Positions 44,870 to 55,080 are shown, counted from the first letter of the stretch. The stretch is 64,000 nucleotides of DNA from Euclidia mi (GCA_944739405.2 OX123197.2:60798047-60862046); one strand, 5' to 3'. A program made the numbers and translations. Notes: generated by a model from the sequence alone, not told the origin.

Positions 44870-44984
44870 AAAAAAATAAATACGCACATAACTTCGAAAA
44901 GTCAGTGTTGCGAGCCGTGGATCCGAACCCAATACCCTCTACATAGCAGTCTCATGGTATCACCTCTAAGCTATCGCTGCCTTT
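44870..44984 (-). mobile_element. SINE1 head
   Basis: The minus strand reads GGCAGCGATAGCTTAGAGG, then GGGTTCGGATCCACGGC, the A and B boxes. Only the 5' part is present. Confidence 0.7.
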
Positions 44985-45482
44985 TTGTATAATAAAATTA
45001 TTCAACTATATTTACACCATTTAGATCCAATTCCGCTAAATAAATATAGTCGCGATATCATGTCAGTGTCATACTTACGTCACAAGAAGCGCATTCTTCT
45101 AAATTATATGATATTTGAATGAAATTGTAACGAGATCGTATATGTCAACGACGAACTGTTTATTTTTAATTATACGATAATGACATTAGGTTATCAGAAT
45201 ACCGCCTTTAAATCCATTCAAAATATAATATCAATGTCATATAAAAATAGCAGAAATGGCCCCCTGTTTCATTTATACCAACACATTCATGTAACACTAG
45301 CATTTATAAATCAAAAATGTTCAGATAAAATACAAAACAATAGTCTCAGATATAATAACGGAGGACACAATGGCTGTCGTTTCCACGGCCATAATGTAGC
45401 GAAACAAAACCTTAGTTGGTTCTACAGTTTAGGGATGGGCATTAGTTTACCTACTTATTTCTGCGGTGTTATTATTGTGAAC

Positions 45483-45803
45483 TAGCTGTTTCCCGCGGTT
45501 TCACCCGCGTCCTGAGGAAACTACTTCGCGTACCGTTAATTTATAGCTAAAATTACTCCTTGGTACATCAGCTATCTGCCAGTGAAAGTCCCGTCAAAAT
45601 CGGTCCAGCCGTTCCAGAAATATGCGAGAACAAGCAGACAGACAGACAGACAGACAGACAATCAAACAGACACACAAAAATTAAAAAAATTGACATTTCG
45701 GTATATGTATCGTGTTCATCCATAAAGTTAGTAAATAGTTTAACTTTAGTAAAAAGCGGTTAATATTAAAAACAGAGAATTCAATTTTATTTATGTGTAT
45801 AGA
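45483..45803 (-). mobile_element. Non-autonomous Helitron
   Basis: The minus strand begins A|TCTATACACATAAATA and ends with hairpin CGCGGGTGAAACCGCGGG, then CTAG|T. It includes a (CTGT)n run. The ends match the copy at 18178-18469. Confidence 0.75.
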
Positions 45804-45841
45804 TGGAATGTGATGGAGATACGACTTAGGTTTTTTATGGC

Positions 45842-46450
45842 ATCCCCCCCCCGTGGGATCTCCACCTTGTCGTGGTGGGAAGGTCTTAGTAGCCGTGGAT
45901 TGGTCACCCGCGGTGAAGCTAAGAGGGATCCAGGAGGGGACGCTCCGCGTGTGCTTGACGGAGGCCTGCGCAGGATGCGTCCAAAGGGGCAGGTGCGAGG
46001 GACAGTTCTTCTGTCCCTCGCAGTCGGGTGCGGTCGCGGGAGGAGAGGCGTGTCGGTGTTGCGTACGGCAACGCAACACCGATCCGCCCTATCTCCCGCG
46101 ACCAAATGGAGGCGCACCATTGGTTGCGTCGCGGTGGGGCCGCAGAGGAAGAGGAGATGCGGTGTTGCGTTGCCGTCCTCCCTATCCTCTGCGGCCGCTG
46201 AGTGTTTGGGCGGCGGAGCCCAACACCTTCATCCGCCGCCAATGCTTCAGCGATACCCAACCCTTCGCCCTTCCCCCAGGGCGGAGGGACTCCATGAGGA
46301 TTTTCCAACCCGACACCAAAATAAAAAAAAGCAAATGAGTAGATAGATCGTCAACGATATGGATACCCGCAAACCCAGAAAAGTTCCAAGTGCGTTGGTG
46401 ACCTGGATTGGAAAAGGAAAAGGAGGAGGAGCTTTAGAGGGAGAATGAAG
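45842..46450 (+). other. GC-rich hairpin-rich block, possible LINE 5' end
   Basis: A 500-bp GC-rich island. Stem-loops: 45994-46005/46011-46022 (12 bp, loop TTCTT); 46032-46042/46093-46103 enclosing 46053-46064/46071-46082; 46138-46149/46185-46196; 46209-46217/46232-46240. Open frames run through on both strands, but none resembles a known protein. ATG at 46359 starts 29 codons (MDTRKPRKVPSALVTWIGKG) that end at 46448. GATCTCCACCTTGTCGTGGT near the start recalls the 5' region of R2/R4-type LINEs, from memory only. Confidence 0.5.
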
Positions 46451-46501
46451 AGCGGATGAGGCCTCCAGCACTGTTATTTGCCTTCATATTCTGTGAGAGG
46501 A

Positions 46502-46887
46502 TAGGCAGCGATAGCCTAGTGGAGATACCAACGGACAGCCATCAGGTTCGCATCCACGGCGCACACCTATGACTTTAAGAATTTAAGTGTGTATTATATT
46601 GTTAATTATCGCTTGCTCTGTGCTTCGGAGAGCACGTTAAACTGTCGGTCCCGGCTGTCATGAAGTTCTTTGACAGTCGTTACGTGGAGTCAGTACCCTT
46701 AAATAAACTGATACTATTCTAAACCATGGAAGGTTTTCTTTAGGTTGCGGAGGTCAGACGGCAGTCGCTCTGTGAAAAAGGTGATATTCTGTCACAACTT
46801 AGACCAGTAAGCGGACCTCGGAATCCAAGGCGTGCCAGTCTTGGATGCAACCGGGATAACGCTGGGGCGATGATGATGATGATGATT
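46502..46887 (+). mobile_element. SINE1, near complete
   Basis: GGCAGCGATAGCCTAGTGG A-box head, CAGGTTCGCATCCACGGC B box, GCTTCGGAGAGCACGTTAAA, GTTGCGGAGGTCAGACGGCA, GGATAACGCTGG and a (GAT)n tail at about 46867-46886. Confidence 0.88.
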
Positions 46888-47041
46888 CCGTGAGAAGATA
46901 GTACTTCTGCAGTCGAATTCCAGCCATGATGTAATCTGTAAGGCTCTACTACCGTCAAAAATAGGACATTATTGTATAGCCTTTCGTAGTCCTTTGCTGG
47001 ACGTAGACCACTCCCAAATTGAGTCATAATAGTATTGTATG

Positions 47042-47240
47042 TCTAAGGAACAATTTGGCCTACTAAACCACGTTGACCAGACAGGTTAGTATAGGGTTTG
47101 ATATCAAGATATCCGTCTCTTCACAAAGGTATTATTTTCTTCGTGTATTTTACTTCACCGGTTACAACACCAACGGAATGAAAGGAGGAATGACACTTTG
47201 TATTTTTAACCGTCACAGCACGGACTTGACTCGTAGGTTA
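47042..47240 (-). mobile_element. SINE3 copy, decayed
   Basis: The reverse complement follows the SINE3 order: CCGTG start, then GTATTTTTAACCGTCACAGC on the plus strand. GGTTAGTATAGGGTTTGATA and TTGGCCTACTAAACCACG mark the other end. The (GAT) tail is lost. Confidence 0.65.
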
Positions 47241-47446
47241 CTTTCATAGGCCGGCGATGCTGTATTGATTCCTTCAGAAATTAAGCGATTTTAAGGTGAT
47301 TCTGTGTTTTCTTTTCTACAATATATATGACTGCACGAAAGGTGTAGTAGTTTTTATTTGACTTTCTGGCCGCTAACACTGCGCCGAGTCACTGGCACTC
47401 ATAAATTATTGTTTCAAGTCTGACTGTAGTTTGTGTACATCATACG

Positions 47447-49121
47447 AAATAAATTAGCGGGTCTTAATCGCGTCCAGTTAACTTATTATCTACTACTTTA
47501 TAGCTTAAAATAACAAAGATAATGCCGCTTTTTAAAAAAGATAATAAGCATGATATGTCTTGTTATAGACCTGTGGCTTTAGTTCCAGTAATATCAAAAA
47601 AAATTGAGAAAGTGATTCATAATTGTCTGTCCAATTATTTTGAATCAAAATATTTACTAGTTGACGAACAGATAGGATTTCGAAAGAATAAAGATATTAA
47701 TATAGCAGTTTTTAAATTTCTTAAAACTGTCATGACGGAAATAGACAATAAGAATAAGGCCTGTGCTTTATATATGGATTTATCGAAGGCTTTCGATTAT
47801 GTCGATCATCAAACACTGCTTAATAAATTGAGCGCTTACGGTATTAGAGGAAACGTACTTAATCTAATAAAATCATACCTAAGTGATAGAAAACAGTTTA
47901 CTCAAATCTCTAGGTTATGCACTAATGATAAAAAGATTGTGAATCACTACTCTGACCAGCAAATCGTTAAATTTGGAGTACCGCAGGGTAGCGTTTTAGG
48001 ACCATTGCTGTTCATAATTTATATCAACGACTTTCCCAAAGCGATAGGCCATGAATCGATTCTCTTTGCGAACGATAGCACTATTATATTTAAGAGGAAC
48101 AACAAACCAACGGTAGAACATGAAATTAATGATACCTTAAAAAATAGCATTACGTGGCTTAATATTAATAATCTTAAAATAAACATCCAAAAGACCAAAA
48201 TTATGATTTTTAAAAATAGAATAAATAAACTAGATCATTTAGATATACACTACGACAACATAAGCATTTCACAGGTACAAACTACAAAATTTTTGGGTAT
48301 AAATATAGACGATGGTTTTAACTGGAAGAGTCACATTGAGAGTTTATGCACCAAAATAAATCAGTACTCCTATGCTCTTTATATGCTGGAAAAAAAAGCG
48401 TCCATAGCCACGTTATTGACCGCATATCATGGATACGTAGCTCCAATCATACGCTATGGTATCATATTCTGGGGGCATTCAACAGAAGTACAACATGCAT
48501 TCATATCCCAAAAGAAATGTTTAAGGGCTATTTGTAAAATTAAACCAACAGAAAGTTGCCAACCCTTTTTCATTAAACTTAACATTCTCACCCTACCATC
48601 TGTTTACATTTTAGAAACTGTGCTGTTTGTAAAAAAGAATATAAATATTTTTGAAAAATTAAAATGTAAAAGTCATCAATTAAAAATAAGCGTTCCTTCT
48701 AACACAACAGCATACTTCAACAAAAGTCTATTTTGTATGGCGCCTAGAATATATAATCACTTGCCTAAGTCACTTCTTGAAGAGGAAAATGTCAATATAG
48801 TAAAGAAAAAATTAAAGCAAATTTTGCTGCAAAAGTGCTATTACACAGTAGAAGACTTTTTAAGGGATAAATTGTAACACTAATTAAAAATATTTTAAAG
48901 ATTTTTAGGATTAAGTTTCTTTAGTTTTATATTGCATGTCGCAAGGTTAAGTACAGTGATACTTAATTATTATTTTATCATACCAACCCATGTACCTGTA
49001 TTTGCAATTTATATATAATAAATAAATAAATTATTTAAGGTATAAATACCTATTTGTTCCCGACGTCTCGCTCGTCTTGCACCGAGAGTGGTCGTGGCGA
49101 TTAAGACCCGCTAATTTATTT
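47447..49121. repeat. Inverted repeats flanking a LINE fragment
   Basis: AAATAAATTAGCGGGTCTTA followed by ATCGC at about 47446-47471 is the reverse complement of 49097-49122. Weaker matching extends outward (CATACG against CGTGTAT). GACGTCTCGCTCGTCTTGCA near 49061 is of a type seen at Penelope-like ends in moths, from memory. The enclosed LINE may have inserted between two inverted copies. Confidence 0.6.
47522..48877 (+). pseudogene. Jockey/CR1-like reverse transcriptase, 5'-truncated, catalytic Asp replaced
   Basis: A 451-codon open frame that begins at the fingers (MPLFKKDNKHDMSCYRPVAL). Motifs are QIGFRKNKDI, ALYMDLSKAFDYVDH (first catalytic Asp kept), FGVPQGSVLGPLLF and FAND at residues 182-185. 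The expected FADD has Asn in place of its first Asp (codon AAC, 48071-48073). The thumb and C-terminal region follow, and a 3' UTR ends in (AATA)n near 49033. The endonuclease is missing. Residues continue upstream in frame as KITKI, so the ATG is an internal Met. It is a dead insertion even though the remaining frame is open. The exact clade is uncertain. Confidence 0.85.
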
Positions 49122-49264
49122 TGTATCGTGTATAAAAATCGCGAAAGTTACAATCGATTATGTACTTTGTGTGTTTGTAATTTCCCTTCTATCACAAGAC
49201 ACAAACTTATTGCCGGAGTTGCTTTTAAAAAGAAATTTTATGTCGGGGACTGACCTCGGAAAAT

Positions 49265-49342
49265 ATGAAAAAATGAGTGGCGTACAAAGCAAAATTTTAG
49301 CTGGACCTAAAATTTTGCTTTGTACGCCACTCATTTTTTCAT
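49265..49342. repeat. 36-bp perfect palindrome with 6-nt loop
   Basis: Arms 49265-49300 and 49307-49342 are exact reverse complements; loop CTGGAC. Confidence 0.95.
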
Positions 49343-49386
49343 GAATAACTGGATACTTTTAGGTGTGTTTCTAAATAAATACTGTC

Positions 49387-49616
49387 TCCGTGTGGTGACA
49401 AATTAAGAATACGGAATGTCATCACCCCATATCATTCCATGGATGTCGTAAGAGCTGACAGAGGGAGCATATTATGCAGAGAACAGCACTGTAAGATAAG
49501 GAAAAATTGATAGAAAACCCTATACCAACCCGTTTGGACAACGTGGTATAGTAGGTCAATTTCTCATTTAAAAGGAGAGCCTAGTTCAGCAGTGGACTGT
49601 TAAAGGCTGATGATGA
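49387..49616 (+). mobile_element. SINE3 copy
   Basis: CCGTGTGGTGACAAATTAAG, GTCATCACCCCATATCATTC and GTTCAGCAGTGGACTGTTAA with a short GATGATGA tail. Confidence 0.85.
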
Positions 49617-50010
49617 CTCTCTATTTTTGGGCCCGGTAGGCTTTACTTCGTTCAAGATAAATGTACATACCGCTTCAGTAAACCACCAGGTGTAGGTAGT
49701 TTTACTCATTTTGATGACATACGTTCGATTTAAAATAACATGGCTGCCAGAAGTACACACTGACAAATAAATCGAGTCGTGTATTTGTGGTGTAGAGCAC
49801 AATATTGCAAGCTGTGACAATGTTTTCTTTTGTGTTCGAAATGTGCTCTGTATTTCTCCTGAATAGATTCTAGATACAATAAAACGTTTTGCCGAGTGCT
49901 GTTTTAAATTGGATTCCAAGTATGTTATTTTGAGTTAATGTTATTTGTAGGGAGTTTAGTTTGGATTAATTATGTTGATGTAATATTAATTTACGATTGT
50001 TTCTGATGGC
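49617..50010. other. No supported gene
   Basis: A 112-codon minus-strand frame overlaps this stretch but shows no family resemblance and runs into the SINE3 tail, so I do not call it. Confidence 0.5.
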
Positions 50011-50565
50011 CTGACTGCCTATGTGGTCCAGTGAATAGCGTATGCGACTGCTGATTCGAAGACCCTGGGTTGATTCCTGGGTCGGACAAAAGTGTTACTG
50101 GGTTCTGCCGAATTCTCAGTAGCAGCCCCGAGTCTGGTGATGTGCCCTGTAACAGCTCTCCCTGCAATAAGCTCGCCCAATGATGTTACAAAAGTACAAA
50201 GAAGTAGATATGTTATAGGCGTACCAAAAGTAGGACGCTAAACATAAGCCAGTTGGCAAGTCTGACATATGTGTGTCTGACGTCGGTGCATAGGGTTCCC
50301 ACCAAGAACTTAGGGCCCCAAGCTAACCTCACCTGCAAGTGGTGCACCTGCCGATCAACGGACGAGGTTCAGGCAAACAAAATATCCCGATAAGCGGCAA
50401 TAGGCTCACCACGTATTACGTGGGATCAAAACACGGGTGAAAAGTGGGCGTTTAATATGCTCCTTTGGGGAAACAGGCGTGAGTCTATGAGTCTATCGGA
50501 ATTGAACCCGGGAACTCCAATCAGCAGTCGCATACGCTATGCACTGGACCATGGAGGCTTCTTTT
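50011..50565 (+). mobile_element. SINE2 compound: one copy plus an inverted head
   Basis: The plus-strand head starts GACTGCCTATGTGGTCCAGT at 50011. The body continues to GAAACAGGCGTGAGTCTATG (about 50471). It is followed at once by a second SINE2 head on the minus strand (GAATTGAACCCGGGAACTCC, 50499-50562). Confidence 0.75.
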
Positions 50566-51001
50566 GTGTTCACGATACTATTTATTTTATATGTTCATAC
50601 TAACGATACCTATGGAATGAAATGAGGTAGATATGACATTTTGATTTCTAAATCCATCACCACACAGATAAAATTTAATTATTGTGCAGTGTATTTATAA
50701 TTAAATTTCACCCTATATTAACACACAAAACTAAAACAATGCTATAACAGACAATAAATGTTACGTTTGATTATTAAATCGAGCTTGAAATGAAATTACT
50801 GGCAATTATTATATAATAACATTTTGCTTTAAATTAACCTACATAACTGAAACAATTGTATAACATTCAATAAATTTATTTATAACTATTACTAATACTT
50901 AATTACATAGTAATCTTTTTTGTAATTTTAAAAGCAAACCTTGTGCAGTTTTTGTTGTTGTTTTGAGTATAAGCATATATTACGTTTGATTATGTATAAA
51001 T
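50566..51001. other. AT-rich flank of the MULE insertion
   Basis: No gene recognised. Ends with GTATAAAT (50994-51001), the left copy of the MULE target duplication. Confidence 0.6.
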
Positions 51002-51285
51002 GAGGCTTTGGTCTACTCATCCCACTCGATGTTATCCCGCGAGATAATTACTGGTACTAGTGCAATTTTTGAACTGGACAACTCATCCCGCTGATATATT
51101 TTACGTCTTGTACAGTCATGAAAGAAAGTGGTTTCGGTGCATTAGGGCTAATTCTTAGTATGGAAACCAACTCGTTAATGGACTACTTCTCATTTTGCCT
51201 ACTTCTGATTAGGGCTACTTCTCATTAGGGCTACTTCTCAAAATTTGGGAATGTTTGTTGAAATAAGTACTGACTATTCAACATG

Positions 51286-51729
51286 TTATGTCTCATCTAC
51301 CACCCGAGTTAATTGATGAAGGATGGCTCTATGTGATGTAGGAAGCTCCCAACAGCAACTGCGTCGAACAAATTTAATGACTACTTCGGGAAAACTTGGC
51401 TCGAAAACTCGGCACTTGCAGACACTTGGTGTACATTCCAGCAAATGAATAAAACAAATAATGCTGTAGAAATATGGAACGGGCACATCCAAAAATATAT
51501 TAAATCAAACCCGAATATTGCTCAATTTTTGGAGGGCTTAAGCAAAGATATACATTTCTACGCCTCCATTATAAGTAAATCTACAGGCTGCTCCAAAATT
51601 TCGAAGAGACTGTCTGAAACTATAGAGAGCAAGAAAAAAATTGACTATGCCATAAACCAAAGTAATCACCGGTCAAATCACAGTAGGACATTGTTTGGAA
51701 AAACTATGAAGTTGGCCTTGTTTAAATGA
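51286..51729 (+). pseudogene. MULE transposase C-terminal remnant
   Basis: VMSHLPPELIDEGWLYVM in one frame, then a stop (about 51338) and a frameshift. The protein then continues as FNDYFGKTWLENSALADTWC, MNKTNNAVEIWNGHIQKYIK and NPNIAQFLEGLSKDI to the stop at 51727. The pattern 'YF-x-W...W...N-x-(T/N)-x-E-x-W/F-N...HPN' is that of the C-terminal part of arthropod MULE (often FLYWCH-linked) transposases, from knowledge of that family. The catalytic DDE region would lie upstream and is absent: only about 180 bp separate this from the left TIR block. So the copy is internally deleted and could not move by itself. Confidence 0.75.
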
Positions 51730-51794
51730 CGTCGTATATTTTGTATCTATTATTTAATTTATATATATTACATATTTAATCTTATATTAAAAGA

Positions 51795-51940
51795 CGAGGC
51801 TCTGGCAAACAAAATATCCCAATAAGCGGCAATAGGCTCGCCACTTATTACGTGGGATCAAAACACTGGTGAAAAGTGGGCGTTTAACATGCCTCTGCCC
51901 ACCCCTTCGGGGAAGCAGGCGTGAGTCTATGTATGTATGT
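51795..51940 (+). mobile_element. SINE2 3' part
   Basis: GGCAATAGGCTCGCCACTTA, ACGTGGGATCAAAACACTGG and CCCCTTCGGGGAAGCAGGCG, then TGAGTCTATGTATGTATGTA. The end is the same as in LINE-B. Confidence 0.85.
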
Positions 51941-52438
51941 ATTTAATCTTGTTGATTTTAACAATTATTTATTCAGATTTTAATTGTATTTTTTTATATT
52001 CGTGCATTTTTTTATTTGGCACTTTTAAACTTTTAATGAAAAGATTGAGATTTTGCCTAGTTTTCAGAAAATTCTTATTAATACAGAGACTGATTGTTGA
52101 TTCTTTAAGTTTTATTTATTGATTTTGACAGTTTGTGCATTTTTTTATTTGGCGCTTATAATCATAGTGTGTGATTTTAACTAGTTTTAAGTAGATCTTT
52201 ATGAATTCAAACACTAATTGTTATTTTTTTAGTTTGATTTAAAATATTATTTTTAGATATTTAGATTTTTTAAACGTTACCTTAAAAAATATTGAGATTC
52301 TGACTAGTTTTAAGAAAATTCTTATCAATCCAAAGTCTGATTGACAGTTAAAACTGTGATTGTTATAATTTCTGATTGTTAAAATACTTTAGAGTGTAAT
52401 ATCTAAAATATAAAAGTTTTTCATAGGGAAGTCAAATA
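51941..52438. other. AT-rich interior of the MULE element
   Basis: No gene. Contains TGCATTTTTTTATTTGGC twice (about 52004 and 52136), possibly a diverged local duplication. Confidence 0.5.
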
Positions 52439-53795
52439 CAGGAGGCCAGCCGTAAACTGTTTGCTTCAGCTGGGTCGTTACGTGGGCTGCGGAACTTTCT
52501 TCCCACCACCACCAAGATTGCGCTTGCACAATCCTTGCATCTCCCTATACTCGATTATGCCGATGTCAGCTATTTTGATCTTAATGAGGACCAACTTGAT
52601 AAACTTGAACGTCTCCAAAACTTCTGTATTAGATTCATTTTTGGCTTACGCAAATATGATCATATATCTGATTTTCGATCCAGGCTCAAGTGGCTCCCAA
52701 TTTGACTTCGCCGGAATACTCATATCCTTATGTTACTGTACAATGTGTTGTTCAATCCTAATACCCCCACGTATCTGAAAGAACGTTTTAAGTTCCTTCA
52801 TGACACACATTTAAAGACCTTGTGGTCGTCGGTGGATCTGAGACTGCAGATGCCAGCACATACCACAAACTACTACGATAAATTCTTTGCTGTTCAAGCG
52901 GTCCGTCTGTGGAATGCACTACCGGTCGAAATTAGGCAAGCTAAATCATTGAAAATATTTAAAAATGCACTAAAGAAGCACTATTTGTCATTGTAAACAA
53001 ATTGTATCACTGTATTTTGTGTTCATATTATATGTATGTATTTGTACATACATATCGTCACGCCTTTTATCCCCGAAGGGGTAGGCAGAGGTGAATTTCT
53101 ACACGCACTTTTCGCCAGATATACTTTAGTCCCACGTAATAAGGGGCGAGCCTATTGCCGTACCGGGCACATTTCCAGACTCCATACTGCTACTGAGAAT
53201 TTCATGACAGAAAAACCCAATAACACTGCCCAACCCAGGAATCGAACCTGGGACCTCCCGATCCCACGCGCACATTTATGCCGCGAGACTAACGAGGCAG
53301 TCGTATAGGGTTTGATGTCGAGTTTTCCGTCTCTACGCAAAGATGGTATTTGCATCGTGTTATCCCTTAGTCGCCTCTTACGACACGCACGGGAAGATAG
53401 GGGGTGGTGACACTTGTATTCTATGCCGTCAACCACACAGCAAACATAATTTACGTATGTAAATTATATATATATATATATAAACCTATCATATATTATG
53501 TATTTTTTTATATGTTAAGCACCTATCATATCTATTGTATGTGTGCCTGCGTATGTATGTATATATATATGTATGTATATAATAAAAACAATTTTTAGTA
53601 ATCAGATACTTTTAGTCGCTACACATCAAAGCTTTTTGTCTTTTTTCAGTCTGTCTATCCTAAGGTTGCCTGTAAGAGATCGCACTCTGCGATAAAGCCG
53701 CCCTTGTGCATTTGATATGTATCTACATTTAAGTTATTTACACCGAATTTGTACCAACATTTGCACAATAAAGCAATTATCTATCTATCTGTCAA
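52439..53795 (+). pseudogene. CR1/Jockey-like LINE 3' end, 5'-truncated, SINE-interrupted
   Basis: The frame from 52439 to 52996 reads ASRKLFASAGSLRGLRNFLP, ILDYADVSYFDLNEDQLDKL, IRFIFGLRKYDHISDFRSRL and VRLWNALPVEIRQAKSLKIF. It is clearly related to the C-terminus of the intact LINE at 56300-59236 (IDYGDVCYFDLN, IRFIFNLRKYDHVS, LLWNALPLEIRMAK). One in-frame TGA at 52703-52705 stands where Arg is expected. The 3' UTR is split by SINE sequence at 53056-53443. It resumes with CTAAGGTTGCCTGTAAGAGA and GATAAAGCCGCCCTTGTGC, and ends in (CTAT)n near 53793. The matching 3' UTR motif of the intact copy is CTAAGGTTGACTGGGAGATA. Confidence 0.85.
53056..53443 (-). mobile_element. SINE2 joined to a SINE3 fragment
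   Basis: 53056-53304, minus: tail GCCTACCCCTTCGGGGATAA, body, and head ending at TGCCTCGTTAGTCTCGCGG. 53305-53443, minus: SINE3 order with CTCTTACGACACGCACGGGA and GGGGGTGGTGACACTTGTAT on the plus strand. The two are adjacent in the 3' UTR of the LINE. Confidence 0.75.
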
Positions 53796-54297
53796 GGATA
53801 ATTTTAATAGTTATTGTTTTTTAGTCCTATAAATAAAACAGCTGTGATTTTTTATTATATCAGTGTAACCAAGCTATGGGTGTTTAAATTTTCCCTAAAC
53901 ACTTTTGTTCACGAATGTACAAATATTTCAAATAATACAATACATTTTACCTTTTCTTTAAAGCGGGATGAGTTGAACAAAGAAAAATAATAAAAATATT
54001 AATGTGGACTACTTATCCCGCGGGATAAGTTTTAAGCGGGATGAGTTGACCAAAGCCTCGTATAAATATACTTTAAAAAATTACATGAATTTTAAGACTC
54101 CAACGTACAAATGTGCATAGGTATTATTGGTATTATTGTAATATATTTTTTTAAATGTGAGGGCACACTGTTAATTGCTCATCACGCCTCATACGCTTGC
54201 ATCAGAAAGTTTCTGCGTTCTTCAGTAATTTATTTTATTAAAGCAATGACACAATGAAAAATTTAATGCTTCTACTGATATAAAATATTAAATTAAA

Positions 54298-54575
54298 CAT
54301 ACATACATTCGTAGCCTCACGCCTGTTTCCCGGAGGGGTAGGCAGAGACTACGGACGCCATTTGCAACGATCCTGACATATCTCTCTTGCTTTATTCACT
54401 CTCATCAAATTCTTCATGCATGCTCTTCTGTTTAGGTTACTTCTAAACTTTCCTGTTTTAAGGATGTCTCCAATCTGGTCAGAGAACGTCCGTCGTGGTC
54501 TTTCCCTTCGTGCTGTCCCATTCACACTTGCCTTATAATATATCTGCTTGGTCAGTCTTTCATAAACCTTTCTTT
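54298..54575 (-). pseudogene. LINE-B 3' end
   Basis: The reverse complement of 54305-54560 matches the LINE-B copy at 37.6-37.8 kb: GCATGCATGAAGAATTTGAT, TCAGGATCGTTGCAAATGGC, then CCCTCCGGGAAACAGGCGTG. Strongly 5'-truncated. Confidence 0.75.
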
Positions 54576-54893
54576 AAACATAAAAAATAAATCGTTTTTC
54601 TTATGAAGTCTTTCATAGGGATAAACATGATCCTCATAGGAATATATATTATAGATGTTATTCCTGGCAAGACCATATAGTCCACTCTGTGTTAATTCAT
54701 GAATGGGTTTACAGTTCAGGCTAAATTGCAATTGCTTTGCATAAGTAAATTGAAGAATGGAAATGCTGAAATCCCTTGTCGTATAGGTCGGAGTTCTGTT
54801 GATAGTTCTGGTTATTTAAAGCCAATTTTGTGTATTAATATACTCTAGTTAGTGCAATAAATATTATGAATGCGCCTTTAATAGAAGCTTTTA

Positions 54894-55080
54894 CTAGGTG
54901 ATAAAAATATACTTTTAGTTTTGAATAGGCGTCGCCAGCGGTTTCGCCTGCCTCAATAATAGGCGGTAGGTGTCAAAAAGTCAACACATAGTCGTAATTT
55001 AAAAGATTTTATTTAATTAGTTTAAAGCGTTTTTATGTACAAACTTTGTTTAAACTGTGTATTGTAAGCCATAAATACAC
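54894..55080. repeat. Left part of an interspersed repeat split by the intact LINE
   Basis: GCCAGCGGTTTCGCCTGCCT and GTGTCAAAAAGTCAACACAT precede the LINE. The matching right part at about 59600-59725 (TTCCTCTTGAATCATTCTAT, AGGGATAGACAGACAG) follows it. In other moth genomes these two parts normally form one repeat; that statement is from memory. Confidence 0.55.

Larger units (their letters stand above)
51002..54059 (+). mobile_element. MULE-type DNA transposon with TIRs and 8-bp target duplication
   Basis: The left end GAGGCTTTGGTCTACTCATC and the right end (reverse complement GAGGCTTTGGTCAACTCATC) are inverted repeats. They share three ordered blocks over about 105 bp: the terminus, TTATCCCGCG(A/G)GATAA, and CAACTCATCCCGCT. 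GTATAAAT is repeated exactly at 50994-51001 and 54060-54067. A transposase remnant lies at 51286-51729. A LINE and SINE copies have inserted in the right half, so the original element was much shorter. TIRs beginning GAG with an 8-bp duplication fit Mutator-like elements. Confidence 0.88.

Noticed and set aside
45853..46346. Long overlapping frames on both strands in the GC-rich block
   Set aside because: GC-rich sequence has few stops by chance; the frames are rich in Arg, Gly and Pro without domain resemblance, and the hairpins explain the composition.
12841..46887. Sequences with tRNA A-box and B-box motifs (12841, 35670, 43319-43412, 44409, 44870, 46502, 50011) as real tRNA genes
   Set aside because: They lack a full cloverleaf with clean acceptor pairing and run directly into SINE body sequence repeated elsewhere in the window.
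49581..49919. 112-codon minus-strand frame
   Set aside because: No recognisable family, ordinary AT-rich composition, and it runs into the SINE3 tail.
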